Positions 6,606-14,012 of a stretch of 17,075 nucleotides of DNA are shown piece by piece; within the stretch, counting starts at the first letter, position 1, and each line of letters begins with the position of its first letter. The position numbers and the translations under genes were made by a program. The stretch comes from JAXDLH01 sp034666705 (lineage in GTDB: Bacteria > Chloroflexota > UBA6077 > SHYK01). Under the pieces are notes generated by a model. It did not search any database and was not told the DNA's origin. It saw only the letters and a program-made list of their open reading frames with translations. The stretch covers positions 1 to 17,075 of the forward strand of contig JAXDLH010000343.1 of assembly GCA_034666705.1 (NCBI GenBank). The letters are read 5' to 3'.

Positions 6606-8318
6606 GTGAGGCAAGCGTCACCGGTGCGATGGCTCGCCCTCGTGCTGCTGCTCGCCACCGCGTGTACGGCGCCGGCGCCATCGCCGGCATCACCGGCGGG
6701 GCAGCCCGTCCCCCCGACGCAGGCCGCGCCTGCATCCGGCAACATCACCCTCGCCATCCTGCGGGAGCCTACCGGCTTCATCGATTTCAACCAGGGCGCC
6801 AAGCCGGGCGGCGCCAATAACGCCGCACAGATCGTTCATCAGTCGTTAGTGGTCGTGGACGAGGCCGGCCGCTACGTGCCGCAGCTCGCCGCCGAGCTCA
6901 CCTCCGTCGACCGGGGCACCTGGCGCATCAACTCCGATGGCTCGATGGACACGACCTGGAAGCTGCGGCCCAACGTGAAGTGGCACGACGGCACGCCGTT
7001 CACGAGCGCAGATCTGCTCTTCGCCTTTACCGTCAAGAAGGACCCGGACATCGCCTGGTCCAGTTTGGGCCGGCCGGACCTTATGGAGTCGGCCACGGCG
7101 CCTGACCCGCTCACCCTGGTAATCCATTGGTCCACCCCGTACTTCGACGCCGACCGCGGCCAGGACCTCGTGCCGCTGCCGCAGCACCTCGTGGGCGATC
7201 TATATGCGTCAGACAAGGCCAGCCTGCAGTTCAGCCCCAGATTCTCCACTACGTTCGTTGGCCTCGGCCCGTACCGGCTCGAGCGGTGGGAGGCGGGTGC
7301 GTTCATGCAGTTCAGCCGCTTCGACGATTACTTTCAGGGCACGCCACCATTTAACTCGGTGACCCTCAAGTTCCTGGGCGACCCGAATACCATGGTCGCC
7401 AACGTGCTTTCCGGGGCCGTGGACGTGCTGCTGCCACTCGGGCTCGACGTGGAGGCGGCGCAGGAGCTCGAGCGCCGCTGGGCGGGCACTGGCAACCAGG
7501 TGCGCTACAACATCCAGGACACCCTGTGGTACGTGCAAGTCCAGTTCAGGCCGGACTACGCGCGGCCCACGAACGGCCTGACGGACCGCAGCGTGCGCGC
7601 CGCACTCTATCAGGCCACCGACCGGCAAGCGCTCGTGGACGTGGCGACGAGCCGCGCGGCGCCCATCGCCGATAGCTGGTTCAATCCGCGCGACGCGATC
7701 CGGCCGGACGTCGACTCGGCGATCCCGCAGTTTCCCTACGACCTCGCCCGCGCCCAGCAGCTCCTGCGCGACGCCGGCTGGACGCGCGGTGCGGACGGCA
7801 CGCTCGTCAATGGCCAGACGCGCGACCATTTCGAGATCGAGCTGCGCGGCAACCAGGCCGGCGGCATCGAGAAACGGCTCAACGTGGTCGCCGACGGCTG
7901 GAAGGCGGTCGGGGCCGACGTGCAGCTCAACGTCGTGCCTACTGCGCGGGCGAGCGATGCCGAATACGCCTCGACGTTCCCGGGCGGATTCGTGTTCTTC
8001 TCTCAGGGTCGCCTCTTCTGGCAGAATCGGCTCCACTCGAGCAGCATCGCCGCGCCAGCCAATCGGTGGACCGGGCGCAACCGCGGCGGCTACCGCAACC
8101 CTCGGGTCGACACGTTGCTCGACCAGATCGTCGTGACCATCGACCCGAGGCTGCGAGTCCCGCTCCAACGGCAGCTCTTGCAGGAGCAGCTTGGCGACGT
8201 GGCCTTGATGCCGCTCTACTGGGAGGTCACGCCAGTCGTCACCGTGCAAGGGATCACGGGGCCGATCGGCGGGCAGGACGACGTCATCTCCAACTTCTTC
8301 GGATGGAGACGCGCGTAG
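6606..8318 (+). CDS. ABC transporter substrate-binding lipoprotein, family 5
   Basis: This is a complete exported solute-binding protein of about 570 residues. It has a signal peptide with hydrophobic core WLALVLLLATAC, and Cys20 is the lipidation site. A Pro/Ala/Ser linker follows, then the family 5 domain with the hallmark WHDGTPFTSADLLFAF, the GPYRLERW segment, DPNTMVANVLSGAVDV and the DRSVRAALYQATDRQALVDV helix. Members deliver peptides, nickel, sugars or other organic solutes to ABC importers; the ligand is unknown. The GTG at 6606 is chosen because GAGAGG (6592-6597) sits 8 bases upstream; a GTG at 6597 is possible. No permease or ATPase gene is nearby, so the partner is encoded elsewhere. 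The perfect palindrome at 8362-8393 follows its stop. Confidence 0.9.
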   Translation: MRQASPVRWLALVLLLATACTAPAPSPASPAGQPVPPTQAAPASGNITLAILREPTGFIDFNQGAKPGGANNAAQIVHQSLVVVDEAGRYVPQLAAELTSVDRGTWRINSDGSMDTTWKLRPNVKWHDGTPFTSADLLFAFTVKKDPDIAWSSLGRPDLMESATAPDPLTLVIHWSTPYFDADRGQDLVPLPQHLVGDLYASDKASLQFSPRFSTTFVGLGPYRLERWEAGAFMQFSRFDDYFQGTPPFNSVTLKFLGDPNTMVANVLSGAVDVLLPLGLDVEAAQELERRWAGTGNQVRYNIQDTLWYVQVQFRPDYARPTNGLTDRSVRAALYQATDRQALVDVATSRAAPIADSWFNPRDAIRPDVDSAIPQFPYDLARAQQLLRDAGWTRGADGTLVNGQTRDHFEIELRGNQAGGIEKRLNVVADGWKAVGADVQLNVVPTARASDAEYASTFPGGFVFFSQGRLFWQNRLHSSSIAAPANRWTGRNRGGYRNPRVDTLLDQIVVTIDPRLRVPLQRQLLQEQLGDVALMPLYWEVTPVVTVQGITGPIGGQDDVISNFFGWRRA

Positions 8319-8361
8319 GCTCCGCGCCTTCCTGACCTGGAGCGTAATCTGGGAGCGATAG

Positions 8362-8393
8362 AGCGGCCCACTGCCAGGTGGCAGTGGGCCGCT
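8362..8393. terminator. Bidirectional palindromic terminator between convergent genes
   Basis: Perfect 15-base arms (agcggcccactgcca and tggcagtgggccgct) are separated by two bases. It sits between the stops of the + strand binding protein (8318) and the - strand dehydrogenase (8407), where it could serve both. There is no T-run on either side, so a classical intrinsic mechanism is not shown. Confidence 0.7.
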
Positions 8394-8406
8394 CGCCCGT
8401 AATCGC

Positions 8407-9675
8407 CTACTCGTTCTCCAGATACGGCACGATGAGCTCCGAATCGTAGCTATCCGGCACGGCCACCTGGTGGGAGAGCATGATCTCCCTTCGCTCCTTC
8501 GCCGACTGCATGATGGCGAGCGCCACCTCGAGGGTCGCCATTCCCCACCGGCCGTCGTGGAATGACTGCTTGCCCTCCATGATAGCCTTGCGGAACTCGA
8601 CGAGCTCGCCCTGGCGCCCGCCCACGCCGGTGCTATTGACGGAGAGGTCCACGTCGTGCTGGCCATCCTCGTCATACACGTAGACGCCGTGCGGGCTGGC
8701 CCGGAGGGCCCCGCGCTCGGCGCTCACCATGATGATGCCGGCGTCGGGATTCCCCATGAAGCGGGGAGCTGCGGGTGCGGTGCGACCCGGCCTTTCGAAC
8801 TGGTTGCCGGCGTTCTCGCCGCCAATGCGCAGCGCCTGCTTGTCGGCCTCGTCATCGCGCATGCCCGCCGTCATCGCCCGTCGCAGCTCTTTCCGCTGCT
8901 CCCAGGTGTAGCGAGAGTTCTGCTGGCCGTTCAGGAGCTCGCCGGTGAAGAAGTAGCCCTTGCCGTCGTGGAAGATGGAGGCGGGCGTCCCATCCTCAAA
9001 TTCGAGATAGGCCGAGTAGAAGGTACTGAACGGCCGATACGAGACGTCGGCCTTGGTCGTGCCGCGCACGCTGCGGACCAGGCCGCCCCCAATGAGACGC
9101 ATGCTGTCCACCTGGTGCGGCGTTTGCCGCCAGACGACGCCCGCACCCTGCGAGGGGTCCTGCTCGTCCGCCGACCGCGGCCGCACGATCCAGTCCGTGA
9201 ACGCAATGGCCTGCAAGCTGCTCAGCGCCCCGATCCGGCCCGAGTTGACGATGCGTCGCATCGCCCGGATGTGGAAGCTGTACGAGTCCGTGTGACCAGC
9301 GGTGAGGATTCGTCCGTACTTCGCGGCCGCTTCATTCATGGCGCCAGCCTCCTCGATGCTGAGCGCCATGGGCTTCTCGATCACGACGTGTTTGCCGTGT
9401 TCGAGTGCGTAGATCGTATGGGGGGCGTGGAAGCGGTTGGGGGTGGACACCCAGACCGCATCAACGTCGGGGTCCGCACAGAGGGTCTCGATGCTGTCGT
9501 AGACCTTCGCCTCGGGGTACTTCGCCTGGAAGCGGTCGCGGGTGGTGGGGTTGATGTCCGCTCCCGCATAGAGCTCAATCCCCGGAGTCGAGGACATGGC
9601 AGGGAGAATCTCGGCGCCCCCGACGCCAATGCCCACCATGCCCATCCGCACGGTCTTCGTTGGAGCTTCAGCCAC
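8407..9675 (-). CDS. Gfo/Idh/MocA family oxidoreductase, phthalate dihydrodiol dehydrogenase-like
   Basis: This 422-residue protein has the Gfo/Idh/MocA layout. The N-terminal Rossmann fold carries GIGVGGAE (residues 15-22) and the EKPMA motif (100-104) that contributes Lys101 at the active site. The C-terminal domain carries QTPHQVDSMRLIGGG (184-198, His187, Asp190). The phrases FTDWIVRPRSADEQDPSQGA and, near the end, DGRWGMATLEVALAIM resemble from memory the Pht4-type phthalate 4,5-dihydrodiol dehydrogenases (about 410 residues). The LigC-type semialdehyde dehydrogenases of the same superfamily are shorter. An NAD(P)-dependent oxidation of a ring-derived intermediate is plausible, but sugar or inositol substrates are not excluded. 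The start is GTG with a strong GAGGAGGGG site (complement 9681-9689). The upstream binding-protein gene ends 47 bases before it, so they form an operon. Confidence 0.85.
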   Translation of the reverse strand: MAEAPTKTVRMGMVGIGVGGAEILPAMSSTPGIELYAGADINPTTRDRFQAKYPEAKVYDSIETLCADPDVDAVWVSTPNRFHAPHTIYALEHGKHVVIEKPMALSIEEAGAMNEAAAKYGRILTAGHTDSYSFHIRAMRRIVNSGRIGALSSLQAIAFTDWIVRPRSADEQDPSQGAGVVWRQTPHQVDSMRLIGGGLVRSVRGTTKADVSYRPFSTFYSAYLEFEDGTPASIFHDGKGYFFTGELLNGQQNSRYTWEQRKELRRAMTAGMRDDEADKQALRIGGENAGNQFERPGRTAPAAPRFMGNPDAGIIMVSAERGALRASPHGVYVYDEDGQHDVDLSVNSTGVGGRQGELVEFRKAIMEGKQSFHDGRWGMATLEVALAIMQSAKERREIMLSHQVAVPDSYDSELIVPYLENE

Positions 9676-9722
9676 GTTGTCCCCTCCTCGCGCTCACCGA
9701 AGTCTCTTCCCGCTCGTAGGAA

Positions 9723-11489
9723 TCAGTTTGGTTTCAGGTCCCAGGCTACCGCATTCCAGCTAATCAGGGAGCCGGTCGGCCGCCCGCTGCTCACATTCAC
9801 CATCCGGTTGCTGATTACTTCCGGCGCCGCGCCATAGAACATCGGCAGGCCGACGAGCTGGTCGGCCATCTGGCTGGCGATCTGCCCCAGCACCTGAATC
9901 CGCTCGGGGATCGGAATGGTCGCGAAGTACCGATCGATCAGCGCGTCGAACTCGGGGTTCGCGTAACGCGCCCAGTTGCCGTTGCCTGGTACCTGGAAGT
10001 TGTTGGCTGGGGTGCGCGTGCGGGAGCTGTGGTAGTCAGGCAAGGCTTTGATGTCGTTGCGGAGCGTCATCAGGCGGAAGCTTGGGAACGTCGAGAGATA
10101 CTCGTACTCGGTGACGCGCTGCGGCGGGATACTGACCAGGGTGCTGGCCACGCCAACCTTCTGCCAGTAGTCCGCGACGGCTTGCGCGGATTTCTGGACG
10201 ATCTCGACCGTGGCGTTGCGGACCTCGACTTCGACCCGCTGGCCGCTTGCATCGTAGTAGAAGCCATCGGGTCGGCGGCTGAGGCCGATCTCATCCAGGA
10301 GCTGCACGGAGCGCCGCGGGTCGTACGTGTAGCGCGGCACGTGGGACTCGATCTCCTGGTACTGCGGCTGATTGGGGCTCAAGAAGCTATTGGCCACGGG
10401 GACCAGACCGGATTGGAGGCTGTCGACCATCTCCTGACGGTCGATGGCGGAGAGCAATGCCTGTCGGAAGCGAAGGTCGCGAATCACCGGCGGATTCGGG
10501 TCCAAAAACTGCGGCCAGATCACGACCCACGTGTTCTGACCGAACTCGATGGAGACGCGACCGCCCTGCCAGTTGTCACGCAACTGGATGGCGCGTTCGA
10601 TCGTCGAGACGGCTGAGCTTCCCAGACTCACGTCGATCGAGCCCGCCAGCACGTTGGCCATCACCGTGTTGGGATCTGGAATCAGCTTCAGCTCGATATC
10701 AGTGATCTTCGGGCGACCCAGCGTGTACTGGTCATTGGCCTGCAGAATCACGTAGTTATCGGGAACCCATTCCTTCACACGGTATGGGCCGGTTCCTACG
10801 TAGCCCGTCGTCCAATAGGGCAGGTTCAGCAAATTGGCTTTGTCGGTGCGGGCGGGCTCCTGCAGGATGTGCGCGGGCAGCGGCAGCGCAAGGCGCGTAC
10901 TGAACATCGCATCGGCCTCGACGTATGGGCGGTTCCAGCGTACGGTCACGGTGCTCGGATCCGGCGCCACGACCTCGCTGATCGCATCGTACGCCCCGTC
11001 GCCGAAGGCCGAAAGCTCCTTGTCTTTCCCCAGCGACGCCGTAAATACCAGGTCGGCGGAGGTGAACGGCGTGCCGTCGTGCCAATGCAGGTCCGGGCGA
11101 AGCTTCCAGGTCGTCTCCATCCGCCCGTCAGGGAAGACCTGCCACAGGCCATTCTGCAACGTCGGCACGTCCTGCGCCAGCACCGCCTGGCGGTCGCCAT
11201 GATCGTTCACGACGCTCAGCCCAGGATTGACGAGCAGCCTGAACTCGTCGACGCCTGAGTTCGGGTTGTTCGGGAGCATGTCGAGCTGCACGGTCGCGGT
11301 CACCGCGGTAATCTTTTTAGACGGGGCGTTCTGAATGGCTGCCTGGTTAGAGGAGGGTGCCCCGGGTTGGGCGGCAGGGCTGGCCGACGTACAAGCGGTG
11401 GCGAGCAACGTGAGGGCAGTGAGCAGCCCAACCAATCGTGGCCGCACGTGAAATGGTTGGGTCGCGCGTGGGCTCGGGCCTGTCGCCAT
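9723..11489 (-). CDS. ABC transporter substrate-binding lipoprotein, family 5
   Basis: This is a solute-binding lipoprotein of 588 residues. The signal peptide ends in LTLLATAC (Cys33 lipidated), followed by a Ser/Ala/Pro linker. The family 5 domain has WHDGTPFTSADLVFTASLGK, TTGYVGTGPYRVKEW, IPDPNTVMANVLAGSIDV and RFRQALLSAIDRQEMVDSL. It is clearly homologous to the protein at 6606-8318, sharing METTWKLRP/MDTTWKLRP, the PDPNTV/GDPNTM segment and a similar YEYLSTFP/AEYASTFP phrase, but is well diverged, so probably binds another ligand. The ATG at 11487-11489 is chosen because GAGGAG lies 5 bases upstream and it starts a proper signal peptide; longer frames add an unlikely Arg-rich tail. It is the first gene of an operon with the dehydrogenase and divergent from the cupin gene. 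No transporter membrane genes are present. Confidence 0.9.
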   Translation of the reverse strand: MATGPSPRATQPFHVRPRLVGLLTALTLLATACTSASPAAQPGAPSSNQAAIQNAPSKKITAVTATVQLDMLPNNPNSGVDEFRLLVNPGLSVVNDHGDRQAVLAQDVPTLQNGLWQVFPDGRMETTWKLRPDLHWHDGTPFTSADLVFTASLGKDKELSAFGDGAYDAISEVVAPDPSTVTVRWNRPYVEADAMFSTRLALPLPAHILQEPARTDKANLLNLPYWTTGYVGTGPYRVKEWVPDNYVILQANDQYTLGRPKITDIELKLIPDPNTVMANVLAGSIDVSLGSSAVSTIERAIQLRDNWQGGRVSIEFGQNTWVVIWPQFLDPNPPVIRDLRFRQALLSAIDRQEMVDSLQSGLVPVANSFLSPNQPQYQEIESHVPRYTYDPRRSVQLLDEIGLSRRPDGFYYDASGQRVEVEVRNATVEIVQKSAQAVADYWQKVGVASTLVSIPPQRVTEYEYLSTFPSFRLMTLRNDIKALPDYHSSRTRTPANNFQVPGNGNWARYANPEFDALIDRYFATIPIPERIQVLGQIASQMADQLVGLPMFYGAAPEVISNRMVNVSSGRPTGSLISWNAVAWDLKPN

Positions 11490-11558
11490 GGATGCTCCTC
11501 GTTCAAACGGACCGGCGCGCCGCCGACCGGTTAAGAATTGGCGCGGTTGCGAACTGGG

Positions 11559-11587
11559 TTGGATGCGCTGCGCAAGGATAGTACTAT
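11559..11587 (+). promoter_or_regulatory. Candidate sigma-70-type promoter for the cupin gene
   Basis: TTGGAT (11559-11564) and TACTAT (11582-11587) are separated by exactly 17 bases. Transcription would begin near 11594, giving a leader of about 50 bases before ATG 11645. The -10 box lies inside the 12-bp palindrome. This is a sequence match only. Confidence 0.4.
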
Positions 11588-11588
11588 C
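11577..11588. promoter_or_regulatory. Perfect 12-bp palindrome, possible operator
   Basis: GATAGTACTATC reads the same on both strands and is AT-rich in a GC-rich region. It lies in the 155-base gap between divergent genes and overlaps the candidate cupin -10 box on the + strand, with a mirror-image TACTAT on the - strand. The position suits an operator for a regulator acting on both the cupin and the binding-protein/dehydrogenase operon. No regulator gene is in the window. Confidence 0.4.
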
Positions 11589-11589
11589 T

Positions 11590-11617
11590 CCGTGCCCAAG
11601 GACGTACTCAGGCACGG
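11590..11617 (+). promoter_or_regulatory. Inverted repeat in the cupin leader
   Basis: Arms ccgtgcc (11590-11596) and ggcacgg (11611-11617) with a 14-base spacer fall near the predicted transcription start of the cupin message, 28 bases before its start codon. It could be a second operator half-site pair or a leader hairpin. Confidence 0.28.
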
Positions 11618-11644
11618 GCATGTTGGCAAAAAGCGGGAGGTCGG

Positions 11645-12028
11645 ATGCGGAATAACTCCAAGCAGGTCGGTCCCGAAGCCCTCGGCAGTGGAGTCTTCAA
11701 CCCCGAGGATTACCAGATCTTCTCTCCCGACGAAGAGATGCTTATCGGGGTGTATGCCGATGGCATCGACATCCGCCACGTCATCGTCCGGAACTTCGAG
11801 CCGGGGCAAGAGAACCCGCTCCACGTCCACCCCGAGAATGCCCACTGCATCTACATCCTTACCGGCAGCGGCGAAGTGTTCTATCCGGATCGACCCGCTA
11901 TTCCCATCAAGGCCGGGCAAATCTGGATCGTGCCCCGCGGCATGCGCCACGGAATCCGCAACACCGGCGCCACCCGCCTCTCGTACCTCGGCGTGACCGC
12001 AGGCCGCGAGCCGGCTGGGGACGTGTGA
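11645..12028 (+). CDS. Small single-domain cupin protein
   Basis: This 127-residue protein carries both cupin motifs. Motif 1 has HVHPENAHCIYILTGSGEVF, giving two His of an HxH pair, a further His six residues on and the conserved Gly. Motif 2 has PIKAGQIWIVPRGMRHGIRN, with its His as the last metal ligand. The Glu usual in motif 1 is replaced within PENAHC, so metal binding is likely but altered. Such proteins may be dioxygenases, isomerases, lyases or ligand sensors; no activity can be assigned. The ATG follows GGGAGG (11635-11640) with a short 4-base spacer. It is divergent from the binding-protein/dehydrogenase operon and convergent with the ring-cleavage operon, 30 bases from its last stop. 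The context suggests an accessory role in the same catabolism. Confidence 0.82.
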   Translation: MRNNSKQVGPEALGSGVFNPEDYQIFSPDEEMLIGVYADGIDIRHVIVRNFEPGQENPLHVHPENAHCIYILTGSGEVFYPDRPAIPIKAGQIWIVPRGMRHGIRNTGATRLSYLGVTAGREPAGDV

Positions 12029-12038
12029 TAGCCGGCTC
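12008..12038. terminator. Inverted repeat at the convergent gene ends
   Basis: Arms gagccggct (12008-12016) and agccggctc (12030-12038) form a 9-bp stem with a 13-base loop that contains the cupin stop codon. It lies between the cupin stop and the stop of the minus-strand dioxygenase. No T-run is seen, so termination is possible but not proven. Confidence 0.35.
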
Positions 12039-12058
12039 ACGGCCTTGATCGCCCGGTG

Positions 12059-13066
12059 CTATTGCCAGGTCGCGAAGGCCATGGCGCAACCGGTGCCAGC
12101 CTCCGACCGGTAGCAGGGGACGTAGTCGATCAATTCCATATCCCAGCCAGTATCTTCCATGGCACCGGCGAGTGCGATCCAGTTGCGGATCTCCGAGTTG
12201 CCCGAGTTGAACCACGCCACGGGTAGCCCCGTCAGCGTGGCCTCGTCCTTATGCTGGAGTGCGTCGATGATCTGACGATCGAGGGCCTCCTCAATCACGA
12301 AGTGTGAGAGACCGCCCGAAGCAATGATCGCGACTCGTGCGTCCGAGTCCCACGCCTCGATGGCGCCGCGCAAGGCCTTGCCGAGCGCGTAGCTGCGACC
12401 GAGGGTGGGCTGATTCGGGGGGTAGTAGGTGTTGAGGAAGACCGGTACGTGCGGGAGCACCTCGTCGTGCATCAGGCGCCGGTAGACGTAGCTGAACGCG
12501 TGGCCGATGTTGTGCTCACCCCGGTGCCCTGCGGGCAGTTGGCGTGTGTGGGCGGGATCGAAGCCGTGTTCGACGAGGTGGCCGATGAGGTGGCGGCCGA
12601 GGTCGGGCGCGCCCGGGTAGGCGGTCCGCACCTTGGGAAAGCGGCTCAGCTCGGGCGGTGCCAGCGAGAACTCGCCGCTCCCGTTGTCCGGGCTCAACGG
12701 CACGGCATCCACGCTATCGCCCCAGAAGACCGAGATCGACGGCATGTTGTCCTCCAGGAAGCACTCATGCTGGTCGTCGCCGAGGATGATCGCCACGTCC
12801 GGCGCGGCCTGCTCCAGCGTCTCGCTCAGCGTGCCGATCGCCTGCTGGCACGCATTGAAGCGATTGACGTACGTATCCTGCGTGGTTTCGTGCTCGAGGT
12901 GCTCGCCGGCGCGCTCGTCGACGAGCTCGTCAAACGTGACGACGCGCCCCTGGTACCAGAGCTCTGGGTACTTCCGGTCCCAATCGCGACGCATCCACCA
13001 GTGCTCCGGCGGCAGCGCGAGCTGCGGGCCGTGCGACGATCCGAGTCCCAAAACGAGCTTCGCCAT
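12059..13066 (-). CDS. Class III extradiol ring-cleavage dioxygenase, LigB superfamily (copy 1)
   Basis: This predicted cytoplasmic Fe(II) dioxygenase of 335 residues has no separate small subunit, as in MhpB-like enzymes. The LigB ligands can be placed by comparison with protocatechuate 4,5-dioxygenase: His12 (SSHGPQ), His100 (GDDQHE) and Glu292 (NSEIRNW) for the metal, and His189 (IGHAF) and His255 (SGGLSH) as active-site acid/base residues. All are present, so it should be active on a catechol-type diol, splitting the ring next to the hydroxyls. The start ATG 13064-13066 is preferred, with GGGAG 7 bases upstream (complement 13074-13078); an earlier in-frame ATG at 13132 lacks one. It is the third gene of an operon after the hydrolase and is paralogous to the gene at 14013-14999. 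The substrate is unknown. Confidence 0.85.
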   Translation of the reverse strand: MAKLVLGLGSSHGPQLALPPEHWWMRRDWDRKYPELWYQGRVVTFDELVDERAGEHLEHETTQDTYVNRFNACQQAIGTLSETLEQAAPDVAIILGDDQHECFLEDNMPSISVFWGDSVDAVPLSPDNGSGEFSLAPPELSRFPKVRTAYPGAPDLGRHLIGHLVEHGFDPAHTRQLPAGHRGEHNIGHAFSYVYRRLMHDEVLPHVPVFLNTYYPPNQPTLGRSYALGKALRGAIEAWDSDARVAIIASGGLSHFVIEEALDRQIIDALQHKDEATLTGLPVAWFNSGNSEIRNWIALAGAMEDTGWDMELIDYVPCYRSEAGTGCAMAFATWQ

Positions 13067-13125
13067 GGTTCGTCTCCCTATTCGTGTTCGCGCCCCGCGC
13101 CATACTGTGCATCCCGACCGGATCG

Positions 13126-13151
13126 CTCCCATGGGAGTGAGGGAGCCTCAC
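13126..13151 (-). promoter_or_regulatory. Palindrome and hairpin between hydrolase and dioxygenase genes
   Basis: A perfect 12-bp palindrome CTCCCATGGGAG (13126-13137) abuts a 6-bp hairpin (gtgagg/cctcac, 13137-13151) overlapping the hydrolase stop, inside the 81-base gap before the downstream dioxygenase. It could tune relative expression by RNA processing or partial termination. No function is shown. Confidence 0.28.
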
Positions 13152-13993
13152 CCCTGCGAACTGACCCAGCTATGGGAGTGCAGGAAGCCGAGAGCGATGG
13201 CATTGAAGCGCTCGGCCTGGTCCCATTGCACCCAGTGGGCGCAGCGGTCGAAGATGTGCAGCTCCGCGCCCGGGATCATCTTGAACAGCAGCAACGACCG
13301 CTCGAGCGCCACCCCACTGTCATTCGCGCCCCACATCAGGAGCGTGGGCACCGTGAGATTCTTGAGCTCGCCAGTAATCGGGCGCGGCGTCGGTGCCGCC
13401 CGCCGCTGGGCTTGCACCTCGTGGTTGCGGCCAGTGCTCATCGCGTAGCGCTCGCGCACCAGATCCTCGGTGACGCGCTCCTGGTTGAACAGCGTCTGGC
13501 GCGTCAGCGACCAGCAGTTCTCCAGCGAGGGCTCGTACTCGGCCAGCCGTTCCGCGTGCTCGCGCGAGATCCGATCGGACTCCGCGTCGCCGCGGGGCGC
13601 CAGGGTGCCGCTCGACACCAGGACGAGTCGGCGGACCCGTGGGTCCTCGAGCGCTAGCCGCGCCACGATGTACGAGCCTTGCGAGTTGCCCACCAGGTCG
13701 AACTCGCCGAGCCCGAGCTGGTCGATAAACGCCTTGGCGTGGGTGACTCGGAACTCCATCGAGTAGTCGGCCTGGGGCGGGTCGCCGCTGCGACCGTAGC
13801 CGGGCTGGTCGAACGCGTAGACCGTGAAGCCGTTCTCCGCGAAGAAGTCGATGTTGGCGCCCCAATTGACCCGCGCGCAGGCACCCGGGGCGCCGCCATG
13901 GATCATCACCAGCGCGGGCCCCGCGCCTTTCTGAATGTAGAACGTGTCGACGCCGGCCACCTCGACCGACGTGCCGCGCTCCGCCGTGATCAT
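13148..13993 (-). CDS. Alpha/beta hydrolase, meta-cleavage-product (C-C) hydrolase type
   Basis: This 281-residue alpha/beta hydrolase has a full catalytic triad: Ser104 in the nucleophile elbow GNSQGS, Asp225 in WGANDSG and His253 in CAHWVQWDQAERFN. The oxyanion segment IHGGAPGA (31-38) and the ending CAHWVQWDQAERFN are characteristic of MhpC/BphD-type hydrolases, which split vinylogous 1,5-diketones made by extradiol ring cleavage. Its place between two LigB-type dioxygenases supports this role strongly. The start ATG has GAGGAG 7 bases upstream (complement 14001-14006). It begins 19 bases after the upstream dioxygenase stop and ends 81 bases before the downstream one, so all three are probably one transcript. 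A C-C hydrolase implies that the cleaved ring carries a side chain giving a ketone product. Esterase or epoxide-hydrolase activity is the alternative. Confidence 0.85.
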   Translation of the reverse strand: MITAERGTSVEVAGVDTFYIQKGAGPALVMIHGGAPGACARVNWGANIDFFAENGFTVYAFDQPGYGRSGDPPQADYSMEFRVTHAKAFIDQLGLGEFDLVGNSQGSYIVARLALEDPRVRRLVLVSSGTLAPRGDAESDRISREHAERLAEYEPSLENCWSLTRQTLFNQERVTEDLVRERYAMSTGRNHEVQAQRRAAPTPRPITGELKNLTVPTLLMWGANDSGVALERSLLLFKMIPGAELHIFDRCAHWVQWDQAERFNAIALGFLHSHSWVSSQG

Positions 13994-14012
13994 TGTGTCG
14001 CTCCTCTTCGTA

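Noticed and set aside
8656..9837. Long + strand open frame antisense to the dehydrogenase
   Set aside because: Low-information Val/Arg/Gly-rich translation; the minus strand carries Rossmann and EKP motifs and a strong ribosome site.
13067..13132. Upstream in-frame ATG at 13132 as start of dioxygenase copy 1
   Set aside because: It lies inside a palindrome without a ribosome site and adds 22 Arg-rich residues absent from the paralog, whereas ATG 13066 has GGGAG and aligns His12 with the family.
12449..13657. 402-codon + strand open frame across the dioxygenase and hydrolase genes
   Set aside because: It spans two real minus-strand genes and their gap, has no ribosome site and no recognisable motif.
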